64,000 nt of DNA, taken from positions 27,972,836 through 28,036,835 of the forward strand of contig CM048849.1 in assembly GCA_026545225.1 (NCBI GenBank), in the 5' to 3' direction. Each line of letters opens with the position of its first letter. Within the stretch, counting starts at the first letter, position 1. This DNA is from Cornus controversa (taxonomy: Eukaryota; Streptophyta; Magnoliopsida; Cornales; Cornaceae). The position numbers and the translations under genes are program-made. The notes beneath the pieces were generated by a model that was not told where the DNA came from, did not search any database, and saw only the letters and a program-made list of their open reading frames with translations. This document shows, one piece after another, positions 24,601 to 34,300 of this stretch.

Positions 24601-27600
24601 GTTGCCAAATGGCTTGGGGTGGAGGTACCTATTCTTTGGCTTGCTGGTGATTTGCCTTTGTTTCAAACTACCAAGGAAGTTCCAACTACCAAATATTTAT
24701 GTGTCATGTTTTTACTGGATTTAGGAAGAAGACATGGAAAACCTTCTGGAATACCATGGGTTCATTATAAAGGAATTTGAAGAGCCATACATGGTTAAAG
24801 AAGGCCCATTTCTCAATGTTGACAGTGACTTTCCTGTGAAGCGTTCAAAACTTGTTCATCTGAAAAAGTCGGGAAGGATAGTTAAGGATGTTTCATCTCC
24901 TTCTGTAGCGGTATCATTGCCTGCTGAAGAAGTAAAAGAGCTCTGCTTGACTAAGGTCTATGAACAAGAACGAACACCAGTTCAACTTGTTGAGAAAGGA
25001 AGTTTGGCCCCGGCCATTGATGAGGAAATGCCTGATTATGAAGCTATATCATCCCCAAAAGAAGCCACACAAGTGAAGCCAATGCTCAAAAAATCATTAT
25101 TTACTCAACAAAATGGAGATAGCTGTCCAGTGGCTTCTGTGAGTCCTTTGTCATGGGATTTTTCCTTGGCTCATAATTCCCCTGAATCTCAGCAAACTAA
25201 ACTTGGGAGCCTGGAGAAACCAAATTATGATACCCGTTTCAGAAATTCCTTTGAGAGAAACATACATTCTGAGACAAAAGCAATGCCATTGCAAATTATG
25301 TCTGGAAGAGTTGGTGAAGAGAGTCTTCCAGGTTCTCAAAATGATTCTCCTATGGGTAATATAGCACTGCAAACTATGTTTACTGAAGACTTTGATGATG
25401 AAGAGTGTACAGATATTAACCGTACAGATATACACGAAGAAGTTGAAAATGATGTTGTTAGTAGTTATCATGATGAAGTTGCTGAGGCAAGACTAAAACT
25501 GATCTTAAGGTTGTAGCTTATTCCTACTCATTCAGCTCTAATTTGTTGTACTTTTTTTTACTTTTTTTTTTTTTCTTATTGTTCCTGCATCTCTCTCTGG
25601 TCAGAATATGGAGGCGACACTCTTCAAAGAAAAGGCAGTTACGTGAGGAAAGGCAGTTAGCAGCAAATGCTGCATTAAATTTTCTCTCATTGGGTCCACC
25701 AGTTCGACATAGGAAAGATGTAAGTCTTTTTTGTTTCCCCCTTCTCTCTAATATACAATGTGAACTAATCTCAAATCATAATACACATAAACTGTTATTC
25801 TATTACCCTCCTTTCTCTTCTGTTGGGTTTCATTTGATTGCTTCTCTTTTCTGATTTAGAAATAATAAAAAACTGCATCGAATGAAAAAAAGTAACCAGT
25901 CATGAAACATCACACTGAAAAAAAAATCGTCCAAAATGACAGAATTTTTGTCCATCATAAACTAAAGATGGGGGGGAACCCTTGGAGAGGTGGACAAATC
26001 AAGGGTGCCTTTTATAATTTTTCTTCCATTTATTTTTTTACTGTTTATATGATAGAAAATGAAGTATGACAAACATGAAATCTCTTCTTTATAAGGCCAG
26101 TATCCAATGTTGGTCCTGCCAGTTCAAGATGCTGCTTTTCTATCAATATTTTCCTCGCATATGGAAGTTTGACTTTCTGAGACTTAATGTAACATATGCA
26201 TATATGTGCATAATGCACAATTACCTTTTTCTTTTCACTTGGTGAATGCATAATTAGCTACTGCACATAAATACATGTTCACATACACACCCATTACAAG
26301 CCTCCCTGCCAAGACACATATTCAATTGTTTTGCATATGATAGTATACTCAAGAATTGAAGAATTAGCGGCATGCTATGGACATATGTCTCATTATCTTT
26401 CTCAACATTGACTTTGTTTTGCTGAAGTTCCTAATTCCTTTTTCATCCTGTAAAGCAACCAAGCATTTTTGGCGAGTTCAACATTGATCGTGTTATGAGT
26501 GAGAGATACCAAAAATATGAAAGATCTTGGTCAAGGCTGAATGTTTCAGAGGTGATAGCGGGCGAGCTTGGTGGAAGAAACCCAGAAGCAAAATGCCTTT
26601 GCTGGAAAATTGTTCTGTGTTCTCAGATGGACAATCCAGTGGGAGAGAAACTGGGACAATGGAGCCAAGCTACCCATTTGGCAACAGGCCAGTGGTTGCT
26701 TTCCAAGCTTATGCCTACTGGAAGAGACGATGAAGATGATCTTGTAATTTTGTCCCCTGGTCTGTCAGTATGGAAGAAATGGATTCCTTGCCAATCTGGT
26801 GGCAACCTCACCTGCTGTTTGTCAATCATCAAGGATACGAAAACCGATAATCTGAGTGAGGCTGTATTAGGTGCAAGTGCTATTCTTTTCCTTGTATCTG
26901 AAAGCATTCCTTGGGAACTCCAAAAGATCAGACTTCATAACCTTCTTATGTCTTTACCTTTTGGTTCCTGCTTGCCTCTTTTGATCTTGAGTGGCAGATG
27001 CAAAGAAAATTCAGATTCTTCCTCTACCTTGGTTGAAAATTTGGGGCTCCATGATATTGACAAATCACGTGTAAGCAACTTTTTGGTTGTTTATCTTGTT
27101 CAGAACCATGAAGTGGAAAGCTTTGATGGGTTTTTCAGCGACGAGCAATTGAGAGAGGGGCTAAAGTGGTTGGCAAGTGAATCGCCTTTACAACCTGTTC
27201 TGAGTTGTGTTACAACACGCGAACTGGTTGTGACCCACTTGAATTCTTCATTGGAGGTTCTGAATGAGATGAATGCTTATGATGTTGGTCCAAACCACTG
27301 TATCTCAACCTTCAATGAAACCCTGGACCGATCATTGGGAGAAATTGCTGCTGCAGCTAATGCGAACCCTGCCTGTTGGCCTTGTCCAGAGATTTCTTTG
27401 CTGGAGGAGTCCAGTGATGAATATAAAGCTGTGAAGTTATACTTGCCAAGCATAGGATGGAGCTCAGCAGCGAGAATTCAACCGCTTGTGAGTGCACTAA
27501 GAGACTGTAAAATTCCTACATTTCCAGACGATATATCGTGGCTTTACAGAGGCTCCATTTCTGGTGAGGGTATTGAGAACCAGAGAGTACAACTTGAAAA

Positions 27601-28252
27601 TTGCTTGATCAGATACCTGACCCAGTCAAGTAAGGCGATGGGATTAGCACTGGCAAAAAAGGAGGCGTCTGTAATGCTACAAAAGAGTGCTCGGCTTGAG
27701 CTCCATAATTCAACCTACTATCTAGTTCCGAAATGGGTGATGATTTTTCGACGAATTTTCAATTGGCGGTTAATGAATTTAACCAATGGAGCGGTTTCTA
27801 CAGCTTATATCTTGGAGCGGCCTGATGTAGATGCTGCAACTTCTGGAAGTGTGGACAAGTTAGTGTTTGAAGGTAGCGTATCTTCACCTTATTATTTAAT
27901 TGATCCATCTCTGGATGAAATGGTTGAAGTCGGCTGCAGCCCCCTTATGTCTCGGATGGGTAATTCAGAACATGAAGCTTCTCAACCTCCATCAGTGATT
28001 GTTTCCAATGTTGGCAAGGTTCAAGATGCTACCAATGCAGATGACTCCGAGGATGAAAGGAATATTGCACATGATGATACATTGGTTGAAACAAATAATG
28101 ATGCTTTTATAACCAACGGATCAAAATATACTAGTAGTGAATCCATGGTGGAAACCAATGGCATAAAGGAAGCTGACAAACTAAGCAAGTTGTTGGAACA
28201 ATGTACCATAATGCAGGACATGATAGACAAGAAGTTGTCTATTTATTTCTAA
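7950..28252 (+). CDS. SAC3B: SAC3 family protein B (TREX-2 mRNA export scaffold), spliced, 5' exons missing
   Basis: Fourteen exons join in frame to about 1,576 codons: 7950-8045, 11995-12228, 14980-15198, 21605-22009, 22116-22372, 22751-22851, 22963-23178, 23647-23874, 23953-24044, 24132-24225, 24532-24624, 24725-25509, 25605-25719 and 26456-28252 (stop TAA 28250-28252). All junctions use GT..AG. The first exon starts in phase 2, so the N-terminus lies in exons not found here. SAC3/GANP proteins scaffold TREX-2 at the nuclear pore for mRNA export. The family core starts at GLCPDMCP / [20 protein letters not shown] and runs to HVAKWLGVE. The N-terminal part is Pro/Ser-rich and probably disordered. 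The C-terminus ends [11 protein letters not shown]. The length fits Arabidopsis SAC3B (about 1,700 aa). No internal stop was found. Introns 1-3 (3.9, 2.75 and 6.4 kb) are swollen by transposons. Confidence 0.9.
10451..10472. repeat. GA microsatellite
   Basis: About eleven GA units directly after a tandemly repeated 101-bp unit in a SAC3B intron. Confidence 0.9.
11812..11847. repeat. (GT)n followed by a 22-G tract
   Basis: A run of alternating GT passes into about 22 consecutive guanines on the SAC3B coding strand within an intron. Such a tract is prone to length error in sequencing and can form G-quadruplexes. The exact length is uncertain. Confidence 0.85.
12431..12755. repeat. Direct repeat of about 125 bp separated by a TA microsatellite
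   Basis: The segment containing GTTAAGAACAAATAAAACTG at 12441 recurs at 12639 (offset 198) and stays similar through AACTCT(C/T)GGCCAAGGAG and the TCGTCACT stretch. The copies are separated by a TA run at 12585-12627. A few differences, including a short CCAAGGAG repeat in the first copy, show the duplication is not brand new. Located in the second visible SAC3B intron. Confidence 0.85.
12756..14457. other. SAC3B intron sequence, no gene supported
   Basis: AT-rich intron. Around 12860-13000 several TTTCCAATAC / TTGGAGACC segments face each other and may be a small decayed foldback element, but no clear ends were found. A 161-codon antisense open frame at 13866-13381 has no recognisable domain and no supporting splice context. 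Confidence 0.4.
14465..14600 (+). mobile_element. tRNA-derived SINE
   Basis: The head looks like a tRNA: TTAGCTCAGCTGGT at 14471-14484 fits a pol III A box and GGTTCGAGCCC at 14517-14527 fits a B box, spaced about 33 bp apart. No anticodon arm or CCA-compatible acceptor stem folds convincingly, so it is a SINE and not a tRNA gene. A related copy lies at 46317-46432. The 3' end is approximate and no target-site duplication was found. Confidence 0.65.
14673..14815 (-). mobile_element. tRNA-derived SINE with 9-bp target-site duplication
   Basis: The reverse strand starts CCCCAAGGGGTTGGCTCAAGTGG (A box TGGCTCAAGTGG, 14802-14791), continues to a degenerate B box (AAGGATCAAGTCC, near 14750) and CTCTTGGGTGC, and ends in a poly(A) seen as T at 14673-14686. 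GATAATAAA flanks both sides (14664-14672 and 14816-14824). This matches a common eudicot SINE type ending in a G-rich TTTGGGGG block. It lies antisense in the SAC3B intron, next to a different SINE at 14465. Confidence 0.85.
15715..15940 (+). repeat. 5' LTR of copia element
   Basis: A 226-bp LTR beginning TGTTGGAAAGG, with its edge set by the adjacent primer-binding site and by the TGTTT duplication outside it. The end reads TTTAGA instead of the usual CA. Confidence 0.9.
16136..20363 (+). pseudogene. Degenerate copia gag-pol polyprotein
   Basis: Gag covers about 16136-16760 and is broken by stops near 16168, 16301 and 16534. A frameshift near 16740 leads to the zinc knuckle [14 protein letters not shown] (16840-16885, Cys-x2-Cys-x4-His-x4-Cys). 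Protease has the DSGASDHMT active-site motif near 17110. The integrase core includes a [10 protein letters not shown] block near 17860 and a [10 protein letters not shown] block near 17950. RT at 19238-20041 carries YGLKQ and the catalytic YVDD (near 19470). RNase H ends near 20363 at a stop replacing the expected codon before FEKLTGKL. Key motifs survive but at least six disruptions are visible. Confidence 0.9.
20390..20995. mobile_element. 606-bp solo LTR nested in the copia element
   Basis: The insert begins TGTTGAGAAAC and ends CCTAACA, giving TG...CA ends with short inverted repeats. CTGGC flanks it on both sides (20385-20389 and 20996-21000), a 5-bp duplication. It carries no coding capacity, only short repeats of an AACAATGAGAGT unit near 20670-20760. 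A lone LTR with target-site duplication is the product of recombination between the two LTRs of a former element. It interrupts the copia 3' end just after RNase H. Confidence 0.85.
21026..21251 (+). repeat. 3' LTR of copia element
   Basis: 226 bp, the same length as the 5' LTR, preceded by a polypurine tract and followed by the TGTTT duplication at 21252-21256. Confidence 0.9.
21605..22009 (+). other. SAC3B: SAC3B exon with internal repeat (exon 4 of those visible)
   Basis: 135 codons, phase 2 at both ends. The exon holds two copies of a module: an S(A/Y)xxDSQIHR(I/R)S(L/P)PPARS(V/I)xxE stretch followed by [15 protein letters not shown]. This shows duplication inside the exon. The Arg-Ser-Pro motif is the same type that ends the previous two exons. 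It directly follows the copia-containing intron. Confidence 0.8.
22116..24624 (+). other. SAC3B: SAC3/GANP core domain of SAC3B (exons 5-11)
   Basis: Seven exons (22116-22372, 22751-22851, 22963-23178, 23647-23874, 23953-24044, 24132-24225, 24532-24624) encode the conserved core. Landmarks in order: [142 protein letters not shown] and HVAKWLGVE. The helical PCI-like fold ends with the winged-helix region. The donor after 23178 (GTCCGT) is weak but restores the family sequence LEQM-IRLH exactly. Confidence 0.92.
26456..28252 (+). other. SAC3B: SAC3B terminal exon
   Basis: A 1,797-bp last exon with 598 codons and a stop. It starts after a TGTAAAG acceptor, continuing a heptad-rich segment ([22 protein letters not shown]). 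It holds the C-terminal region that plant SAC3B shares, with [18 protein letters not shown] and [16 protein letters not shown] segments. It ends in a predicted short coiled coil, [24 protein letters not shown] region. A poly(A) signal candidate (AATAAG) lies near 28367. Confidence 0.9.
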
Positions 28253-28639
28253 TACGCTTCTTATTATGAGAGAATTCTTGTATCATATATGTAGCTGTTT
28301 TGGCAAAGCAGTTTTGAATTTTAATTGTTCTGTAATTTATCGGGATGTTGGTTGTACATGATGAAGTAATAAGAGCTTTACATGTTTTTAGCCTACTCCT
28401 GCTTGGTTTTTCGTCTTTGACTTTCTATAATCATCATATATACATATACATATACATACATTTATATATATTCCATCAATTTTTTTGGACACAGTATCAA
28501 GTCGACACCCACAATTTTTTGGTTGTGATAGGTGTCCATAGATTCAGTCTCTATGAGATGTATCACTCGCCAATCCTGGAATTCAATGGGGATCTGGTTT
28601 GTAAAACTATTTCATAGTTCTGGGAATATGTAGAGGCTT
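28253..28639. other. SAC3B 3' UTR and spacer
   Basis: AT-rich sequence after the SAC3B stop, with TA-rich microsatellite at 28435-28470. No coding region is supported. Confidence 0.5.
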
Positions 28640-28679
28640 TTGATTCCTCAAAACATGTGCAGTCGGGTTTGTGCTCAGC

Positions 28680-29200
28680 TCTGTCTAAGTTTGTTTCCAT
28701 TGGTATTCTCAAGTGATGGTGTTATAAAATGTAATGTTGACGCGATGTTTCGTGACTGCTCTGGATTAGTTGTTAAAGCAGTTGTATTTGTATGTCATCA
28801 GTTCCATTCCATGCTAACTCTGCATTATCTGCTGAAGCTTTTTGTTTACGATAGGCTGTTTTCTGGGCTTTCTAGTGTGGGTTTGATCAGACTTGGTTTG
28901 AGGTTGATTCCATGGATGTTGTTCAAGCTGTCCACGGTGCAGGTCCAGAACCTTTGCATTCTGGCAATGTTGTTGCGTATGTAGTGGCTAAGCTGTCTAA
29001 ACCGCACCTCAAGCATGGTGTTTTGTTTTCTTGTATTCCTGCTGATCTTGAGGCCTTTGCAGCCTCTGATTGTAATATTCGTTTTTAAACATTGTATGAC
29101 TTTCAACTTTTCTACAAGAAATTACTGCATGAGACAGGTTCTCTATATTGGGGTTAGAGGGTGGATACCTCTATGCCCATGTTTGACAAAAAAAAAAAAA
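28680..29200 (+). mobile_element. LINE 3' fragment (RNase H domain) with poly(A)
   Basis: The + strand reads SSDGVIKCNVDAMFRDCSG near 28710-28765, the start of the RNase H-like domain that ends plant LINE ORF2 proteins. It continues in shifted frames (SDSMDVVQAVHGAGPEPLHSG type sequence near 28900-28970, then VVAKLSKPHLKHG). It ends at an A tract at 29188-29200. Several frameshifts are present. It is a dead 5'-truncated copy, and no clean duplication was found. Confidence 0.75.
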
Positions 29201-29224
29201 TTATGTTGAATAAAGTGGTGTCTT

Positions 29225-29392
29225 CATCCTTTAGGTGAGACTATTCCTCTCCGGCAAGTGGCAGTCCCAATGCCACGAGCCAATTTTAATCCCTTTGGGG
29301 CTCGACCTCGGTGAGAGAATCCAACCCAGAACCCATTCCTATTAGGCTAGTTACTTGACCTATGGGTTCCAGTGTTCCACCTAGGGGTTAGT
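29225..29392 (-). mobile_element. Probable SINE-like element
   Basis: The reverse strand contains CCCATAGGTCAAGTAACTAGC (A-box-like) and CCGAGGTCGAGCCCC (B-box-like) about 50 bp apart, followed by GGCTCGTGGCATTGGGACTGCC. A shorter related piece lies in the opposite orientation at 29840-29890. No target-site duplication or tail was found, so the call is tentative. Confidence 0.4.
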
Positions 29393-31148
29393 TAGAAAAC
29401 CAATATTTGCCATCGATTAATTTCCTCTTTGTTTTTCATAAATTATTACACGGTTCGGGATTGATCATCACATGCTACCAGGCAACCAAAAAATTGAATA
29501 AAACTAACACATTTGATTGCGTTGCAGTCTGTACCAAAAAATTGAAATTGAATAAAGCTGACACATTTGATTGCGTTGCAGCCTGTGATTGACCGATATC
29601 ACGCCATGTAGTAATTTCTCATTTGTTTTTGCTTGTTTTGCTTTATATTCATTGTGTGCTTTCAACATCAGCCCTCCATTTCTCTTTGCTTTTGCTTGTT
29701 TTCTTTCTGGGGAAGTGTATGTGAAGGTGGTTGGTTTGGCCCAGAGATGACAGTACGAAACATCATTTCTTATGGAAGTTAGAACAGAAATGCCAGCACC
29801 AGTTGCCCTTAAGTGCTTCAAACGTGACACAATCACTAGGAAGACTGGTGTCCCACGAGGTCGAGCCCCAAGTTAATCGTTGGCTGCCCTATAAAAACAC
29901 TTAAAATCAATTTCCGACGGTAAAATCTCAACTCAAATCAATTTTGATTGGAGCTTGAATTGAGATGTCAATAACCCAAACTGAAATTCAAACATAACTT
30001 TTTACATATATATATATATATATAAATTTATATATATAATTGTGACCAACCATTTTATTGTTTTTTGTTTTTCATGAGAGTTTGGTTACAATTTTTTATA
30101 TATTCCCATTCAATTTTTAGAATTCACCTTCACCTGATTAGCTCAACCAAGGGTTCAAAAAATTGAATATGGAATAGGGTTGGACAAGGAAGCTTGGGTT
30201 GGAGGTCAGATTAGGATTAGACTTTGGTTCTGCTTGGGTTGATCCCTAAACTCGCCTAATACATTGAAAAGATTATGACCACAAGGAAGAAATCTAACTC
30301 CACACAATTGAATAAATCATATACCATGAGCTCACACCATCTATATACCATTCCATCCCATATATCACATAACCTTAAGCAATCACAATATAGCTCTCTT
30401 CTGGGACAACAAAATATCATAAAAATGATACACATTGACATTTAAAACAAAGATGATAGAGCTTTACAGCTGATTAGTAATTACCTTGCTAAATCTATTC
30501 TTCCTACTTGTCATATGACACAAGCTATTTTCTGCTGATTAACCTTGTTAAAAACCTATTCTTCCAACTTGCAATGTGATTATGCATACCTTCAGCATCC
30601 TTCTCGCGTACATCCTAGTAGATAAGCTGGTATAATGGTAAACCTCACTGAAACTCTCCAAATCTCGTTGCCTTACCCCCTTGTTCGTGTTTGAGTTAGC
30701 AGTTACAAGTGTGAATGGCAGCGAAGACCACAGCTCGTCCTCCCGAGCGACTCGGGTCATATTTTGCAATTTGTAGTCAGTGATATTGAATGTGCGGCGG
30801 ACCAGTGGATATTTAAATCTTGTATTGGCAGATACAAAATGGCTTCTGCTGCCCGTAGGATGCAGCAACTTCTCTTACCTGCCATATATCATTTGGTTGA
30901 ACAGTTCATTAGTAACTCAAAGGACAACTAAAGCACCGACTCTTTCCATTTTTTATCTAAACAAGTTTACTCAAAACATAAAAATCATGTTTTTGACACG
31001 AGTGAAACAGCACACTATAATGAATCAAGCTCCCTAAAATGGGCAGGCAGATGGTACCATCTTAAGACAAGAAACGGGAAATATGAGGTGCTTCTTAAGT
31101 GCTCGTGTTAGCTCAGGTCACTGAAAAGAAAGGAAAAAAACAATGTCA
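29393..31148. other. Intergenic stretch between convergent SAC3B and PP2C, including probable PP2C 3' UTR
   Basis: A 53-bp-offset duplication (AATAAANCTNACACATTTGATTGCGTTGCAG) occurs at about 29490-29585, and a TA microsatellite at 30007-30050. On the reverse strand a strong acceptor (TTTCTTTTCAG) ends near 31120, just past the PP2C stop, so the 3' UTR may contain an intron. Antisense open sequence at 30868-30548 is unrecognised and more likely UTR. Confidence 0.45.
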
Positions 31149-31385
31149 TTAGAAACAAATAATATAGTAGGTAAAGAACAAAACTTCTGAAAGCATGGGA
31201 AGTGGAGGAGATGAAACAACAATCACCGCATTTTGATCAGTCAATACAATATGTTGACAATGCTGCACATCTGAAAAATCACTTCTCACGGAGCGGTAAA
31301 GTTCTGACCCAGAAGGAGTGAGAAATACATCAGGAGTTCCTTTTCCTGTCTTCAGTCCACTTCTATAGGTGGTATCGACACCTAA
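31149..31385 (-). other. PP2C exon 3 (C-terminal tail and stop)
   Basis: The acceptor CAATAG at 31387-31386 gives a phase-0 start; the alternative AG four bases downstream would hit a stop within ten codons. It encodes a Gly/Ser/Thr-rich linker, then [22 protein letters not shown] and IVVSSPP, ending TAA at 31151-31149. The tail resembles that of larger PP2Cs of this clade but is absent from the shorter Arabidopsis protein. Confidence 0.75.
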
Positions 31386-34300
31386 CTATTGCAATGGGGA
31401 AATATAGCTCATCATAAAAAAGATAAATGGAGTGGAATAGTATAATAATTCTTCAACAGAAAGTTTTATGTTCAGCAAGTGGGCATGGGAAAAGGAGAAA
31501 TTTAGCAGGTAAGTATGGAAAATACTAAATTATAATTCTTCTTATGTAAACGGATCTTCTCCAAACCTTGTTCTCTCCAAGCATCGACAGGGCTACATCC
31601 AATGATTAGAAACGTACCATGTCATCAATTGTTTAACAACCCACAATGCTACGGTTTCATGCACAATTTTATCCCAACAAAAATGATGAGATGTTGTGTT
31701 TATAATTGTTGGATGTGAACTTGTAGATACTTAAGAGATAAAGGCTTGAAGAGGATTCCGTATCCTTCCTTTTTAGTCATTATATTATTTCTAAAAGGGA
31801 GGAATCCGGGTGGGGGGTGCTATATAGGTTCTCGTTCGTAAAATTCAACAAACTCTGATGGCAGTAACCAATTCCATACATGCACTCTCTCAGATATCAA
31901 AGATCAAAACTATCACAAGATATCTAGAACTATAGCAATCAACATATCAGCTGCAATTCACAGCAGAAGTCTACCTAGAGGGACCAAGACAAAATGTGAA
32001 TCTCTTGGATTCTCTCCCGATTATTGTTCCCACATGTACCGCAATTCTCACTTGCAGAGTCTATATCAATGTGACGTGAGATTCATGTTGGAATAAGAAG
32101 CAAATGAACAACAAAGAAAGAGAATGATTCTTACAGAATAGCCTTTTATGTGTACAATGATGATTGTTATATCATCTGTCCGGTTTTCATGCTCTAACCA
32201 TAGTTTGTATGATTCTCCAGCGATGGCATTAGATGCATCTCGAGGATCTGTGCATCTGCTCACCTACAAAGGCGAAAGGAAAAGAGAAACAAAGATAAAA
32301 GACATAAAAAATTCGAATGTAATAATGGAACAGTATAAAAATCCACAGCAGAAAATATTTAGACATTGCAACATGATTAATACCAATACTGAAAGCAAAT
32401 TCAATACAACAACTGATCCGTATTGAATAGATTAGGATGCATATTGATGATAGTCTCAAAAGCAAGATTGAGTTTGCACCATTAATGAGAGACTAGGAAT
32501 CACGGACACGGACACGGGACACGGATACGATACGACACAAACACGGTGATGTGGGAAATTCTAAAAAAACAGGACACGGACACGGCGAGGATACGGTTAT
32601 AAAATAATAATATAATATATTAATATATATGAAGTATTCAACAAAAAAAAGACTACATTCTAGAAATCCTTCAATTTATCATCAAGCAATAAGAACCAAA
32701 CAAACTTATAAACAAAAATAAACAAATAAATTAAAGAACCAGACTTATTTAGTCCTCTAGATATATTTAGCTTAGATTGTTAATCATAACTTAGTCGCAT
32801 ATAACTAAGTTACTGCCTCTAGGGCTGCCAAATGACAAACACGGTAGATCGATTACTGCCTCTAGGGCTGCCAAATGACAAATGTTATTGTAACATAGGA
32901 GCATATTTCAAAATATGTCAGGATTATTGAAAAACAAGTTCTTCTCTCTCTCTTGGGCTGGCATGCTGAGTAAATTTGTGTCGGATGGTAAGTCTGTCCA
33001 ACAAACATCCATAATCAAACCCACATTGTATTGTGTTTGACTCACATACTAAATAGGCAACCTAAGGATGCTACAAGTAGACTGAGTAGCACACAGGACA
33101 CAGATACATATACAGCATTGATACTCCAACACGTCAAATCTTAGAAAAGCATGATACTGACACAGCTTCGACACATCAACATACAAAGAAAAACTTGTAC
33201 CACATAAGAAAAATATAGAACTTTGATTAAAGGGCTGGCCCAGTGCACGAGACTCCCGCCACTGCGGGGTCTAGGAGGGTCAGGTGTACGCAACCTTACC
33301 TATCATGTAGAGAGGATGTTTCACGTTTTGAACCTTTGACCTTCATGTTACAATGAAGCAACCTTACCATTGTGGCAAGGCCCACCCACCAAGAACTTTG
33401 ATTAATTTTCCAATTTCTATACTAGAAATTGTATACCAGAAGATGAAAATATGCAAAAATCACAGTTTTTTATTTTATGTCACAACCACCACCATCACCA
33501 CTACTCTGCTATTATACTCTTGTCATTAAGAATTGTATTTTTCTCCTACATTAAAAATTGTCCATTGCATGATTGACTTGTGATGGCCATGTGTACAACG
33601 TTAATTTTTCTTATGGAAAGACAGGTTGAACACTTGAGGTGTGTTTATCTCGTTTTCAAGATTGTCAAACATGATTCCACTAAAGATGTGCTAGTAATAC
33701 ATAAACAATTGTTTGGAGTGTGTCTAAGATGTGTTAGACAAAGTGTCAAAAATTATATAAGTTGTTTTTGAACTACGAGGTGTTAGACACGTGTCTAGGA
33801 GTGTCGTTGATGTGTTAATGTCCCAAACTTTTCTAACAAAGACACTAATCTTATGTAGAAGTGTCCATGCTTCTTAGCAAGTAGATTTTTTGAAAAGTGG
33901 ACTCAAGAACATACCACCAACTAGGACTAGTAAGCTAATCCCAAAGACATCCTCTACCGAAGGTGCTGCCACCTAATAAAAAGAAAGCATTTCTCAGATA
34001 TTTTATATTTTGTATATTGGTGTTTCCTTATTTAGCTAGGAATTAGTTGTCAGATTGATTATATAGTTGTCGAATTGATTCTGATTGATTGTATGATTGA
34101 CTATCCTAAAATAGGATTGTGTATCATGTATAAATACCCTTGAGATATATGGAAAAGATAAGTAAGCCAATGTTTCAATTTGGTATCAGAGCGTAGGCAA
34201 AGAAATTCTGCTGCTTCCTTTTTTTCTTTCTTTTTCCGATTGAAACCCTAATCCCGAATAACTGCAGTTGCCGCTGTTTTTTCATCTCATATTGTCTGCC

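Noticed and set aside
30548-30868. 106-codon antisense frame as a further PP2C exon
   Set aside because: The PP2C reading frame already ends at 31149, no family match is visible, and the region fits a 3' UTR.
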